Source: an uncultured Mollicutes bacterium
GTDB lineage: Bacteria > Bacillota_I > Bacilli_A > RF39 > UBA660
Assembly: GCA_900543055.1 (NCBI GenBank)
Contig: UQQI01000005.1
Coordinates: 1 to 48,951, forward strand
Length of the DNA stretch: 48,951 bases
Reading direction: 5' to 3'
Each line of letters starts with the position of its first letter. The first letter of the stretch is position 1. Of this stretch, positions 25,127-32,670 are shown one piece after another. Position numbers and translations under genes: made by a program. The notes below the pieces were generated by a model. It saw nothing but the letters and a program-made list of their open reading frames with translations. It was not told the DNA's origin and searched no databases.

Positions 25127-27346
25127 TTATTTATTCATTTTAGCAAATACTTTTACATCTCTATTTATTGAATCAGCATTTACTGTTTTATTTTCTTCTA
25201 ATTTTTCAACTACACTAAAGTTTATTTTTTTATCTTCTTTTGATGCAGCATTTACTTTTAATCTTAATCTATCACCAACATAATAGTTATCAAAACCTTC
25301 TAATGATACCATTGAAAAACTTTCTGAACTATAAACATATTCTCCTTTCAAATCCTTAAGTCTAATAAATCCTTCAATCATGTTATCAAGTTCAACTGTA
25401 ATTCCTTTATCACTTATACCAACAACAGTACCATTAAACTCATCACCTATATGTTCTTCCATATATTCACAACACTTCATTCTAAGTGTATTTTGTTCAG
25501 CCTCATCTGCAGTTTTTTCTCTAGAAGATGAAACACCACCTATCTCAGGTAATTTTTCTTGCCATTTCTTTATATTTTTATTATTACCATGTAATACATC
25601 CTTAATCATTCTATGATTTGTTAAATCTGGGTATCTTCTAATAGGAGATGTAAAATGACAATAATTTTTCTTAGCAAGACCATAATGTCCAATATTAATA
25701 GGACTATACTTAGCACGTGAATTACATCTAATTAACATTGTTGAAAGTAATGGTGATAATCTGCCAGCCTTATTAACATGATCAACAAGTTCTTGCATTA
25801 ATTTCTTTTTCTCAGCAATTGCATCTCCCAAAGTATTTTCCTTAAATGGATAATTTATTGCCTCTAAAAACATCAATAACTCATTAAGCCTATCAGCACT
25901 AGGAGCAGCATGTACTCTATGAAGACAAGGAAAACCATGTGCTTCTAAGAACTTATCAACAGTTTCATTAGTAATTAACATATGTTCCTCTATTAGATTT
26001 TCGCCTAAATCTTGAATCCTAAGCGAAAAATCTTTAACTTTTCCATCATCTCCAAGAATTACTTTTAATTCTGGCCTATCAAATTCAATAGCTCCATTCT
26101 TTAACCTCTTTTTTCTAAGAATAAGAGCAAGTTTATTTAAATTTCTTAAAGTATCAGCATGTTCTTCATATTCTGGAGCAACTTTTCCTTCTTTTAAAAT
26201 ATCATTCACTTTATCATATGTCATTTTTATTCTTGACTTTATAACACTTTCTGTAAGTCTAGAGTTAACGACTTCACCATTAGGATTAATCTCCATTATA
26301 CAAGATAAAGCTAAACGTTCAACTTGTGGATTTAGAGAACAAATACCATTAGATAATTCATGGGGTAACATAGGAATTACTCTACCTACTAAATAATTAC
26401 TAGTTCCCTTTCTAAAAGCATCTTTATCTAATGCAGAATTTTCAGGAACATAATTTGAAACATCAGCAATATGTACACCCAATTGAAAATTACCATTAGG
26501 AAGTCTTGTACAAGAAACAGCATCATCAATATCTTTAGTATCTGCTCCATCTATTGTAAAAATTTCCCAGTCAGTTAAATCTTCTCTTCCAATCTTATCA
26601 ATATCTCTTACAGATGTAGGAATATGTTTAACTTGTTCCCAAGATTCTTTACTAAATTGATCATCTATACCAAGTTTAAATGCCTCCCATAGAACATCTT
26701 CATCAGGATCATCTTTATGATTAAATACTTTAGTAACAGCACCAATATAAAAATTATCACCTGCTTGTCTTGTTAAATCAACAGATACTCTCTGTCCTTC
26801 TATAGACTCTCCTTCTAAAGCAATAGTTAAATCTTGCTTTTTCTTATCAATTGGTCTTACAAAATAGCTAGCACCCATTCTATACACTTCACCAACTACA
26901 GACTCTATGTGTCTATCAAGTATCTTTTCAACTTTGCAATCTCCACTTTTTCCACCAAAATCTATCAAAACAATATCTCCATCTATTGCTCCTCTAGCAT
27001 TTTCCTTATTAATAAAATATTTATCTGTTCTTACAACATTATTATTTTCTTTATCAATATAAGAGGTAGTTACAGAAACAACACCATTACCATTTCTATC
27101 AGCAACAAATCTTCCTTTTCTAAAAGAAGTCTTACTCATTAAAGTGTAATTATTTGAAGGCGATAAATAGTACTCACATTTTTTTACTCCATTATCCAAA
27201 ATACTTTTAATCTCTTTTTTCATATCATTTGTCAAAGTAAAATCAGGATTATCCTTTAATGCAATCTTTTCAATTCTTTCGCAAACTTTTTCAAAAGAAA
27301 CAGCTTTTTTCTCTTTTTTTAATGCTAAATTGACATAATTTTTCAC
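25127..27346 (-). CDS. Ribonuclease R paralogue 1
   Basis: A 739-aa 3'-5' exoribonuclease of the RNB family. In order: an N-terminal winged-helix-like segment, two cold-shock domains (about 80-215), the RNB catalytic domain with TIDGADTKDIDDAVS (about 265-278, metal-binding Asp cluster) and GVHIADVSNYV, and a C-terminal S1 domain (about 640-715; FNGTVVGISDKGITVELDN). All catalytic Asp are intact. The start was put at GTG 27346, seven bases after TTAGGGGG; an ATG six codons earlier has no binding site. This copy stands apart from smpB; the second copy (37351-39465) is in the usual secG-rnr-smpB place. The two are clearly different in sequence. Confidence 0.93.
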   Translation of the reverse strand: MKNYVNLALKKEKKAVSFEKVCERIEKIALKDNPDFTLTNDMKKEIKSILDNGVKKCEYYLSPSNNYTLMSKTSFRKGRFVADRNGNGVVSVTTSYIDKENNNVVRTDKYFINKENARGAIDGDIVLIDFGGKSGDCKVEKILDRHIESVVGEVYRMGASYFVRPIDKKKQDLTIALEGESIEGQRVSVDLTRQAGDNFYIGAVTKVFNHKDDPDEDVLWEAFKLGIDDQFSKESWEQVKHIPTSVRDIDKIGREDLTDWEIFTIDGADTKDIDDAVSCTRLPNGNFQLGVHIADVSNYVPENSALDKDAFRKGTSNYLVGRVIPMLPHELSNGICSLNPQVERLALSCIMEINPNGEVVNSRLTESVIKSRIKMTYDKVNDILKEGKVAPEYEEHADTLRNLNKLALILRKKRLKNGAIEFDRPELKVILGDDGKVKDFSLRIQDLGENLIEEHMLITNETVDKFLEAHGFPCLHRVHAAPSADRLNELLMFLEAINYPFKENTLGDAIAEKKKLMQELVDHVNKAGRLSPLLSTMLIRCNSRAKYSPINIGHYGLAKKNYCHFTSPIRRYPDLTNHRMIKDVLHGNNKNIKKWQEKLPEIGGVSSSREKTADEAEQNTLRMKCCEYMEEHIGDEFNGTVVGISDKGITVELDNMIEGFIRLKDLKGEYVYSSESFSMVSLEGFDNYYVGDRLRLKVNAASKEDKKINFSVVEKLEENKTVNADSINRDVKVFAKMNK

Positions 27347-27395
27347 ATATTTTCCCCCTAACATAATTTATAAGTTTACCTTAACATAAAAAGGA

Positions 27396-27424
27396 TAAAA
27401 AAAAAAGACAAAGTTAGTCTTTTT
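27396..27424 (-). terminator. Terminator of the DUF378 gene
   Basis: Minus strand AAAAAGAC-TAACTTT-GTCTTTTT extended by more T; overlaps the stop codon. Confidence 0.85.
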
Positions 27425-27620
27425 CGTATTGAATATGTCCTAATATTATTCCAATATTAATTAATCCACATATTCCAACTATAGTATAAATACTTCTAGA
27501 TAGAAAACTTCCATCACCAAAAAGCATTGCTACTAAGTTTATATCAAATAGACCAACTAGTCCCCAATTAATTGCACCAATAATTGTTATTACTAATAAT
27601 ATTTTTTGCAACATTTCCAT
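27414..27620 (-). CDS. DUF378 family small membrane protein (YuzA-like)
   Basis: A 68-aa protein with two membrane helices. The family signature is visible: LVITIIGAINWGLVGLFDINLVAMLFGD, here given in parts as IIGAINWGLVGLF (about 11-23) and NLVAMLFG (25-32), then YTIVGICGLINIGII. Function unknown; such proteins are common in Firmicutes. The ATG at 27620 follows GGGAGG with seven bases of spacing; an in-frame TTG five codons earlier overlaps that site. Single gene between two terminators. Confidence 0.9.
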   Translation of the reverse strand: MEMLQKILLVITIIGAINWGLVGLFDINLVAMLFGDGSFLSRSIYTIVGICGLINIGIILGHIQYEKD

Positions 27621-27667
27621 ATTTATTCCTCCCAAATATATTTTTTACTAAAATACAAAAATTATAC

Positions 27668-27699
27668 AAAAAAAGAATAGAATTTGTTATCCTATTCTT
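27668..27699 (-). terminator. Terminator of the NlpC/P60 gene
   Basis: Minus strand AAGAATAG and CTATTCTT form an 8-bp stem around 11 bases, then seven T; overlaps the gene end. Confidence 0.8.
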
Positions 27700-28703
27700 C
27701 TAACTGAAATAACTCTTGTTCCTGAACCTCTAGTCCAAGCAGCAACGTTACTTAATAAAACGCCTTGTGATGGATTTGCAGCATGAATCATCATACCATT
27801 ACCAACATACAAAGCTGAATGTGTTGGAACCCCATCTGTATATCCCCAACTTAGAATATCACCAGGTTGAACACTATCATAACTAATTCCAACACCATCT
27901 AAAATTTGTGTAGATGTACTTCTACTTATAGATTTACCAACTTGTGAATAAACAAATTGTACAAAACCACTACAATCAAATGAATAAGGACCATTTGCTC
28001 CTGAAACATATGGATAACCAATATATTTATAAGCAATTTGTACAATATCATTTCCACTTACATTATCTGGAACATTTATAGTAGAATTAACTCTAGCAAC
28101 TTCTACAGGTTTTGGTTTTTTTTGAACATTAACTTTAAAAGTCGCAGTCGATATATTTCCAGATTTATCTACTGCAGTCACAATAACATCATGGCTTCCA
28201 ATAGAACTTAAATTATCATAACTAAATGTATAATAGTTTAAACTATCTTCACTTACATCACTAGAATAACTTAAATTACCATCTATCAAGTCATTTATAG
28301 ATAAAATATTTGATTGTAAATCTATATTATCTCCTTCAGTTACTGAGATTGTATCCTTATTTAATTGAATAACCGGAGCAGTTCTATCAACAACAGATAC
28401 AACAACTGGTACATCTTTAACAATATTATCTTTTTTTACTTCTAATATTATTTCTTGTTCACCAAGAACAGACGTATCAATATCTTTTTTTACTGAAACA
28501 ATCTCTCCTTCAACTTCTTTTAATAATTCATTAATATCATAATTAGCACTACCATATTCAATAGCTGCTGTATCATTAGCAACAACCTTTATACTTTTAT
28601 AAATAGAATAATTATGATATGCATAACATCCACTTATCATAACAAATGATATTATCATCAAAACAAATATTTTAAGTCTTGACGACCCATCAATAGTTTT
28701 CAT
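27687..28703 (-). CDS. Exported NlpC/P60 cell-wall hydrolase with Ig-like domain
   Basis: A 338-aa protein. The N-terminus has one hydrophobic segment (about 11-26) ending in ISGCYA, which could be a lipobox (Cys26) or just a membrane anchor. Residues 35-105 and 110-195 form two beta domains; the second (DRTAPVIQLNKDTISVTEGD onward) resembles DUF5011/HYR Ig-like domains. The C-terminal NlpC/P60 peptidase has Cys244 (YSFDCSGFVQF), His295 (VPTHSALYVG) and His307 (MIHAAN), the full catalytic set. It should cut peptidoglycan stem peptides. The ATG follows GGGAGG. An ideal promoter (TTGACA-17-TATAAT) precedes it, so it is probably well expressed. Confidence 0.93.
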   Translation of the reverse strand: MKTIDGSSRLKIFVLMIISFVMISGCYAYHNYSIYKSIKVVANDTAAIEYGSANYDINELLKEVEGEIVSVKKDIDTSVLGEQEIILEVKKDNIVKDVPVVVSVVDRTAPVIQLNKDTISVTEGDNIDLQSNILSINDLIDGNLSYSSDVSEDSLNYYTFSYDNLSSIGSHDVIVTAVDKSGNISTATFKVNVQKKPKPVEVARVNSTINVPDNVSGNDIVQIAYKYIGYPYVSGANGPYSFDCSGFVQFVYSQVGKSISRSTSTQILDGVGISYDSVQPGDILSWGYTDGVPTHSALYVGNGMMIHAANPSQGVLLSNVAAWTRGSGTRVISVRRIG

Positions 28704-28731
28704 AAATTATATTCCTCCCTGAATGCCGAAT

Positions 28732-28760
28732 ATTATAGCACTTTAAAAAGAGTTTGTCAA
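28732..28760 (-). promoter_or_regulatory. Consensus promoter of the NlpC/P60 gene
   Basis: Minus strand TTGACA (28755-28760), exactly 17 bases, TATAAT (28732-28737), 29 bases before the ATG. It reaches back to the end of the CotF-like gene. Confidence 0.9.
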
Positions 28761-28763
28761 AAT

Positions 28764-29081
28764 TTACTCATTGTTAGATAAATCGTCATACTCTTGAGAA
28801 AACATCTTTAACTTCTCATCTAACTTGGTTTGAGTAACATTTTCAAGAGCATACCAACCATTTTCAAACATTAAAACATATAGTCTTCTTTGAAAATCTG
28901 CTAAATCAAGAAATATATCTTTATATATATTATAAAGCCATTCATTGCTAGCCTCAGTCATCGCAATACAATAATTTTTTTCCATATCCTTTAGTGTTGA
29001 AAGTAAACATGTACAATAATCTTTATCATTTAATTCAATACCTTTAGAAACTTCAACCATAGAATTACATATCTTACTCAT
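28764..29081 (-). CDS. CotF-like spore coat family protein
   Basis: A 105-aa helical protein with the Coat_F pattern: LLSTLKDMEKNYCIAMTEAS (27-46), NIYKDIFLDLADFQRRLYVLMFENGWY in the middle, here recognised by FQRRLYVLM and ENGWYALEN. CotF proteins coat spores in Bacillus, but the family also has members in non-spore contexts. I chose ATG 29081 because GGAGGTGAT precedes it; translation is coupled to the upstream partner by an 8-base overlap (ATGAGTAA). The longer in-frame ORF to 29111 has no binding site. Four Cys residues are present, unusual for the family. Confidence 0.75.
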   Translation of the reverse strand: MSKICNSMVEVSKGIELNDKDYCTCLLSTLKDMEKNYCIAMTEASNEWLYNIYKDIFLDLADFQRRLYVLMFENGWYALENVTQTKLDEKLKMFSQEYDDLSNNE

Positions 29082-29307
29082 CAATATCACCTCCAGGATT
29101 ACTAATAACATCTAAAACAACATTCATATTATCATCAAAAGATTGAACAACTTCATTAAAAAAATCAACTAACTTCTGATCATTAATATACTCCATATTA
29201 TTATATGCTTTCTTATAAGCACAATAATTCCATTGAAACATATCACTCAAATAATCCAAATCTTTACCAGTAATAGTATCAAAAGGAACTTCTTTTAATT
29301 CATTCAT
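29074..29307 (-). CDS. Small acidic coat-associated-type protein, partner of CotF-like gene
   Basis: A 77-aa helical protein, acidic, no signal peptide. The segment LDYLSDMFQWNYCAYKKAYN (17-36) with KLVDFFNEVVQSFDDNMNVV (46-65) resembles the N-terminal half of CotF-type ferritin-like helical bundles, so the two genes together may make a split CotF fold. This is from pattern memory. The ATG follows TTTGGAGGGATAAAT; its end overlaps the CotF-like gene by 8 bases. A CATAATATA box 14 bases before the ribosome binding region looks like a sporulation-sigma -10 element, but no -35 was found. Confidence 0.65.
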   Translation of the reverse strand: MNELKEVPFDTITGKDLDYLSDMFQWNYCAYKKAYNNMEYINDQKLVDFFNEVVQSFDDNMNVVLDVISNPGGDIDE

Positions 29308-29354
29308 ATTTATCCCTCCAAATATATTATGGAAATTAATAAATAAAAATATAC

Positions 29355-29379
29355 AAAAAAAGAATAGATAACTACTCTT
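29355..29379 (-). terminator. Terminator of the Nudix-HAD-unknown operon
   Basis: Minus strand AAGAGTAG-TTAT-CTATTCTT followed by six T. Confidence 0.8.
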
Positions 29380-29400
29380 CTAAGTTTAAATTATAAATAT

Positions 29401-29862
29401 TTATTTTTTCACTCTTAATTTATTTTTATCATCTTTAACAGAAGAATATTCCAACTTTATACAAGCATAATCAGTAAAATCATCACAATATTCACTGATA
29501 AATATCTCAAACTCTTCATTTTTTAAATAGAATGAGTCTCTTACCAAAGTGAATGTTCCCATATAAAAATTACATTTACTTTGTATTCTACCCTTTCTTA
29601 ACAAGAAATCACAGTATTTATCTACATTATACCCTACAACAACACTATTTTTATCTAAACATAAATTTTGATACTCTTTCAAATCATCACTAAAAAAATC
29701 ATACATACAAACTTTTTGTGATATATCTATATTTTTTATACTATCTAATATTTTCTTTTTCTCCAAATCATCACTATATATAATCATTGAAATACTACAT
29801 TTAAAATGTTCATTATAGATAATTTTTATTAACTTTTTTATCTCTTCTAAAGAATATTTCAT
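29401..29862 (-). CDS. Unknown 153-aa cytoplasmic protein
   Basis: The start ATG (29862) lies two bases after the stop of the HAD gene; a TTG five codons earlier overlaps that gene. No signal or membrane segment. The sequence begins MKYSLEEIKKLIKIIYNEHF and has alternating helix and strand with seven Cys spread through it, none in a clear metal-binding pair. I do not recognise a family. Being third in an operon with a Nudix hydrolase and a HAD phosphatase, it may take part in nucleotide or phosphate-ester clean-up, but that is inference. Confidence 0.6.
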   Translation of the reverse strand: MKYSLEEIKKLIKIIYNEHFKCSISMIIYSDDLEKKKILDSIKNIDISQKVCMYDFFSDDLKEYQNLCLDKNSVVVGYNVDKYCDFLLRKGRIQSKCNFYMGTFTLVRDSFYLKNEEFEIFISEYCDDFTDYACIKLEYSSVKDDKNKLRVKK

Positions 29863-29864
29863 AA

Positions 29865-30614
29865 TTAAATACCACAAATTTTATTTATGTACATTGACAA
29901 ATCACTATCAGAAGAATAATCTGCTTTAAAGTAATAATCAACATTTGGATTTTCTTTTATTTTTTCTAAATCTTTACCATCTAAATCCTGACATACAAAT
30001 ATAGTAATACCACCATGTTCTTTTATAAATTCCATAGCATCAAGATCTGTTAAACCATCTCCTATATAAATTAACTCCCTACAATCATCATCTTCAATAT
30101 TTAAACCTTCTAATATTTTTTTAATACCATTAACCTTTTTCTTATCATTCATCAAAATATCAAAGTCAATCACTTCATCATTTTCATTATATTTAAATGT
30201 CGTACCAAAAATATCTTTAATAAACGGACTAATCTTAGTCTTTTCCAAATACACTTTCAAACCAGAACTTAATACATAATTAAAAATATTATTTTTATGT
30301 AGATTTTCTAAAAAAGAAATAACTCCTTTATTATATTCAATATCTTCTGCTCCATAGCAAAAATTAATATCTTTTAATTCAATATTATTTTCATTCATTT
30401 TATCAAACATTGTCTTATAAAACGAAACATATAAATCTAAGTTTTCGTTTTTCATTCTAGTTTTTACTTCATTTAAAAATTTAGGATTTAACGCTCCATC
30501 TTCATAACCACATTTTTCTAGAATAGAAAATCTTGGTATAGAAAAAGGGGTTAAAGTTCCATCAAAATCATATATTATTTTTTTCATTTCAAATACCTTA
30601 TTTAAATAAATCAT
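29865..30614 (-). CDS. HAD-superfamily hydrolase (phosphoserine-phosphatase-like)
   Basis: A phosphatase of up to 249 aa. Motif I is IIYDFDGTLTPF (nucleophile Asp in DFDGT), motif II the Ser in YVLSSGLKVYL, motif III a Lys in the middle region and motif IV IYIGDGLTDLDAM. The all-helical cap between motifs I and II puts it near the phosphoserine phosphatase/HAD-IB branch. The first ATG overlaps the Nudix stop as ATGA; an ATG nine codons later (30587) follows AAGG and begins just before the first beta strand, as in relatives, so either start is possible. Substrate unknown. Confidence 0.85.
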   Translation of the reverse strand: MIYLNKVFEMKKIIYDFDGTLTPFSIPRFSILEKCGYEDGALNPKFLNEVKTRMKNENLDLYVSFYKTMFDKMNENNIELKDINFCYGAEDIEYNKGVISFLENLHKNNIFNYVLSSGLKVYLEKTKISPFIKDIFGTTFKYNENDEVIDFDILMNDKKKVNGIKKILEGLNIEDDDCRELIYIGDGLTDLDAMEFIKEHGGITIFVCQDLDGKDLEKIKENPNVDYYFKADYSSDSDLSMYINKICGI

Positions 30615-31192
30615 TTATTTTTACTTTCTAAATACTTTTTATATTCCAAAATTAAATCTTTATCCATTAAATTACATGGTATATCATCAAGACTAAAGAA
30701 CTTTAATCTCTTAGTCTCAGAGTCTCCTTTTAACTTTTCCAAACTATTAATAAAAACATCTGCTAAATATAAAGAAGTATTATTATATACAATATCTCCA
30801 TTAGGATAACTATTTTTTCTTAAATTACCTGATAATGTATTTATTAAAACCAAATTTTCTATATCTAATTTGATTCCAGTCTCTTCATATGCCTCTCTAA
30901 TAGCTGTTTCTCTTAAATCTTCACCTAACTCCTGACAACCTCCAGGAAGTCCCCACATATTTCTATCTGTTCTTTCTTGAAGTAATATTTCTTTATTTTC
31001 ATTTCTAATTATAATAGCAGAACCAGTCTGTATAAAAGGAATATGACATACTCTATCATCTAATGCCATTCTAAATAAAACAGGATAGCCTCCATATTTT
31101 TTGCTAAATTCAATTAGTTCTTCTTCATTTAAATTTAAAATAATATTAATAAACTCTTCATGAGAATATTCTTTCGTTTTCTTATACTTCAT
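30611..31192 (-). CDS. Nudix hydrolase
   Basis: A 193-aa protein with an exact Nudix box at residues 85-107 (G-x5-E-x7-R-E-x-x-E-E-x-G-I; GCQELGEDL ... REAYEETGI). About 55 N-terminal residues precede the Nudix fold, as in a group of Firmicutes Nudix proteins that begin with a short helical domain. It should hydrolyse a nucleoside diphosphate linked to another group; the exact substrate is not shown. The ATG follows AGGAGGGAAA. It begins the operon with the HAD gene. A palindrome covers the likely -10 region. Confidence 0.9.
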   Translation of the reverse strand: MKYKKTKEYSHEEFINIILNLNEEELIEFSKKYGGYPVLFRMALDDRVCHIPFIQTGSAIIIRNENKEILLQERTDRNMWGLPGGCQELGEDLRETAIREAYEETGIKLDIENLVLINTLSGNLRKNSYPNGDIVYNNTSLYLADVFINSLEKLKGDSETKRLKFFSLDDIPCNLMDKDLILEYKKYLESKNK

Positions 31193-31210
31193 TTTCCCTC
31201 CTATTTATTA

Positions 31211-31230
31211 GTCTTATTGTATCATAAGAC
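31211..31230 (-). promoter_or_regulatory. Inverted repeat over the Nudix operon -10 region
   Basis: GTCTTAT (31211-31217), six bases, ATAAGAC (31224-31230) is a perfect repeat; a TACAAT-like -10 lies within it, 20-25 bases before the ATG. Operator-like placement; regulator unknown. Confidence 0.4.
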
Positions 31231-31253
31231 ATCTTTTTAAATATATAAATTTA

Positions 31254-31282
31254 TAAAAAAAGCCAATATAAATATATTGACT
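31254..31282 (-). terminator. Terminator downstream of the 31443-31916 gene
   Basis: Minus strand AGTCAATATA and TATATTGGCT pair with one G-U, then seven T. It stands 160 bases beyond the stop codon of that gene. Confidence 0.8.
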
Positions 31283-31442
31283 ATTATATAAAATTCAAAT
31301 AATTTGAACAAATTTATCAATAGTGCAATACAAGAGCTCATTTTGAACACTCATATTTAAGAACAACTAATAAACATCAATTCTATATACAACATACCAT
31401 GAATTTAATAAATTATCTATATTTATTTAAAAAAAATACTGA

Positions 31443-31916
31443 TTAAACTCTTTTCCTTGAAGTACTATTTTCCATCATAGATTGATTAAGATATTCATCA
31501 TATTTTTCATTATATTCATTAGAAATACTTCTATCTACACCATACATATTAACTTTTATTTCACTACCAATAGAATTAACTATACTTACTCCATCAAAAA
31601 TATTATTTGACCTAAATTGATAAAATCTAGTTGTCCCAATCGTTTCATGAGGTAAAAAAGTAGTAATTACTCTATCAAGAAATTCTTTACATAAAACATT
31701 ATAATGATCACTCGTTATTCCAAGATTTAAATGTTTTTCAAAATTTCTAAAAGGTACATAAATATCCATAGTACACATATTTTGACCATCTATTTTTGCA
31801 GAACTAAAATTCATCATACCAGACACCTTAGAAGTATCTTCTAATATCTGCATAATATATTTAACAATTACGTCAACTTTCTTTAGAGCTAATACCTCAG
31901 CTTCTTTTTTCTTCAT
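31443..31916 (-). CDS. Unknown 157-aa cytoplasmic protein with a structured mRNA leader
   Basis: The ATG at 31916 follows GAGAGATGG; an earlier in-frame TTG is less likely. The product (MKKKEAEVLALKKVDVIVKY onward) has an N-terminal helix, then a beta-rich middle (NMCTMDIYVPFRNF, TTRFYQFRSNN, GSEIKVNMYGV) and a polar C-terminus (STSRKRV). No signal peptide or membrane segment; no family recognised. It has its own TATAAT box (32017-32022 region on the minus strand) and an unusually long leader of about 100 nt that can fold. The distant terminator leaves a 160-nt 3' region. Confidence 0.6.
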   Translation of the reverse strand: MKKKEAEVLALKKVDVIVKYIMQILEDTSKVSGMMNFSSAKIDGQNMCTMDIYVPFRNFEKHLNLGITSDHYNVLCKEFLDRVITTFLPHETIGTTRFYQFRSNNIFDGVSIVNSIGSEIKVNMYGVDRSISNEYNEKYDEYLNQSMMENSTSRKRV

Positions 31917-31955
31917 CTTATACCATCTCTCATTTATTAACAACTATCAAAATTT

Positions 31956-32010
31956 AGCATTTTCCCCATTTACATTATATTTGTATTTTTACAACACCAC
32001 TCAAAATGCT
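31956..32010 (-). promoter_or_regulatory. Structured 5' leader element of the 31443 gene
   Basis: Minus strand AGCATTTT (32003-32010) pairs perfectly with AAAATGCT (31956-31963) and encloses a smaller hairpin TTGTA-AAAA-TACAA and a GGGG tract. It does not match a riboswitch class that I recognise. Confidence 0.5.
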
Positions 32011-32075
32011 GAAATTATTATAACATATAAAGATTAAAAAACTTCACAAAAGACACTTAATACCTTCATTTTTAT

Positions 32076-32101
32076 AAAAAAAACGAACTATTTATAGTTC
32101 G
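32076..32101 (-). terminator. Terminator of ssrA
   Basis: Minus strand CGAACTAT-AA-ATAGTTCG followed by eight T. Confidence 0.9.
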
Positions 32102-32114
32102 AATAAATTCAAAT

Positions 32115-32494
32115 TGGTGGAGCTGAGGAGAATCGAACTCCTGTCCAAAAATAGAGCTACATAAACTTCTACAAGCTTAGTCAACTAATTAAATTCATAT
32201 ATTTATCAAGTAATTGACGACCAAATAAATATACTAGTCTAAATATTCTTTCTATCTTCTAGACAAAAGATAGCTATAACCTATTAAATTGAACCTCTAA
32301 ATATTCCTAGGTAAAAATAAGTAGAAGCACTGGCCTTTATATTATTAGGCAAAAGCAGCCATAGTTGGACGAACGCCAAATAAAGTTGCTACAGCATTTT
32401 TAATTTTATTTGCATTTATTTTTTTGTGTCCGTAACGTGGACATTCGACTTGCCATCTATGCTCAACTATTCCTGTCGAAACCAAATCAGCCCC
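32115..32494 (-). ncRNA. ssrA: Transfer-messenger RNA (tmRNA)
   Basis: A 380-nt tmRNA. The 5' end reads GGGGCTGATTTGGTTTCGAC and pairs with CAGCTCC before the encoded ACCA at the 3' end; the T-arm GGAGTTCGATTCTCC is intact. The tag frame (32345-32413) starts at a GCA resume codon and ends with TAA TAA. It encodes 22 residues, beginning ANKIKNAVAT, ending GVRPTMAAFA. Bacillus-type tags are about 15 residues and end ALAA; the AFA end recalls mycoplasma tags. tmRNA with SmpB (35696-36139) rescues stalled ribosomes. A TATAAT box (32503-32508) lies 8 bases upstream, and an intrinsic terminator follows. Confidence 0.97.
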
Positions 32495-32502
32495 ATGATT
32501 TA

Positions 32503-32508
32503 ATTATA
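32503..32508 (-). promoter_or_regulatory. -10 box of ssrA
   Basis: TATAAT on the minus strand, preceded by GTGT, ending 8 bases before the mature 5' end; the -35 is poor. Confidence 0.65.
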
Positions 32509-32569
32509 ACACAAAACAGATTAAATTTAAATAGATTTAAAATTAAAAGATTATAAAGTAATTTAATAT

Positions 32570-32660
32570 TTGACATAAAAAAAAGATATGTAAAATTTAA
32601 AAGAAATAAACAAAAAAATACTGAAAAAAAACAACTAACTTGATATAATATGTACGGAGG
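32570..32660 (+). promoter_or_regulatory. Promoter region of pflB-pflA
   Basis: TTGACA at 32570-32575 has only a TAAAAT 15 bases later. A perfect TATAAT (32644-32649) with a weak CTGAAA 17 bases upstream lies 22 bases before the ATG and would give a leader of about 15 nt starting near the GGAGG (32656-32660). Which one is used is unclear. Confidence 0.45.
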
Positions 32661-32670
32661 TAGAAAAATA

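Noticed and set aside
28745..28768. Terminator of the CotF-like gene
   Set aside because: GAGT/ACTC is only a four-base stem with a large loop, and the site holds the -35 of the next promoter; too weak to list.
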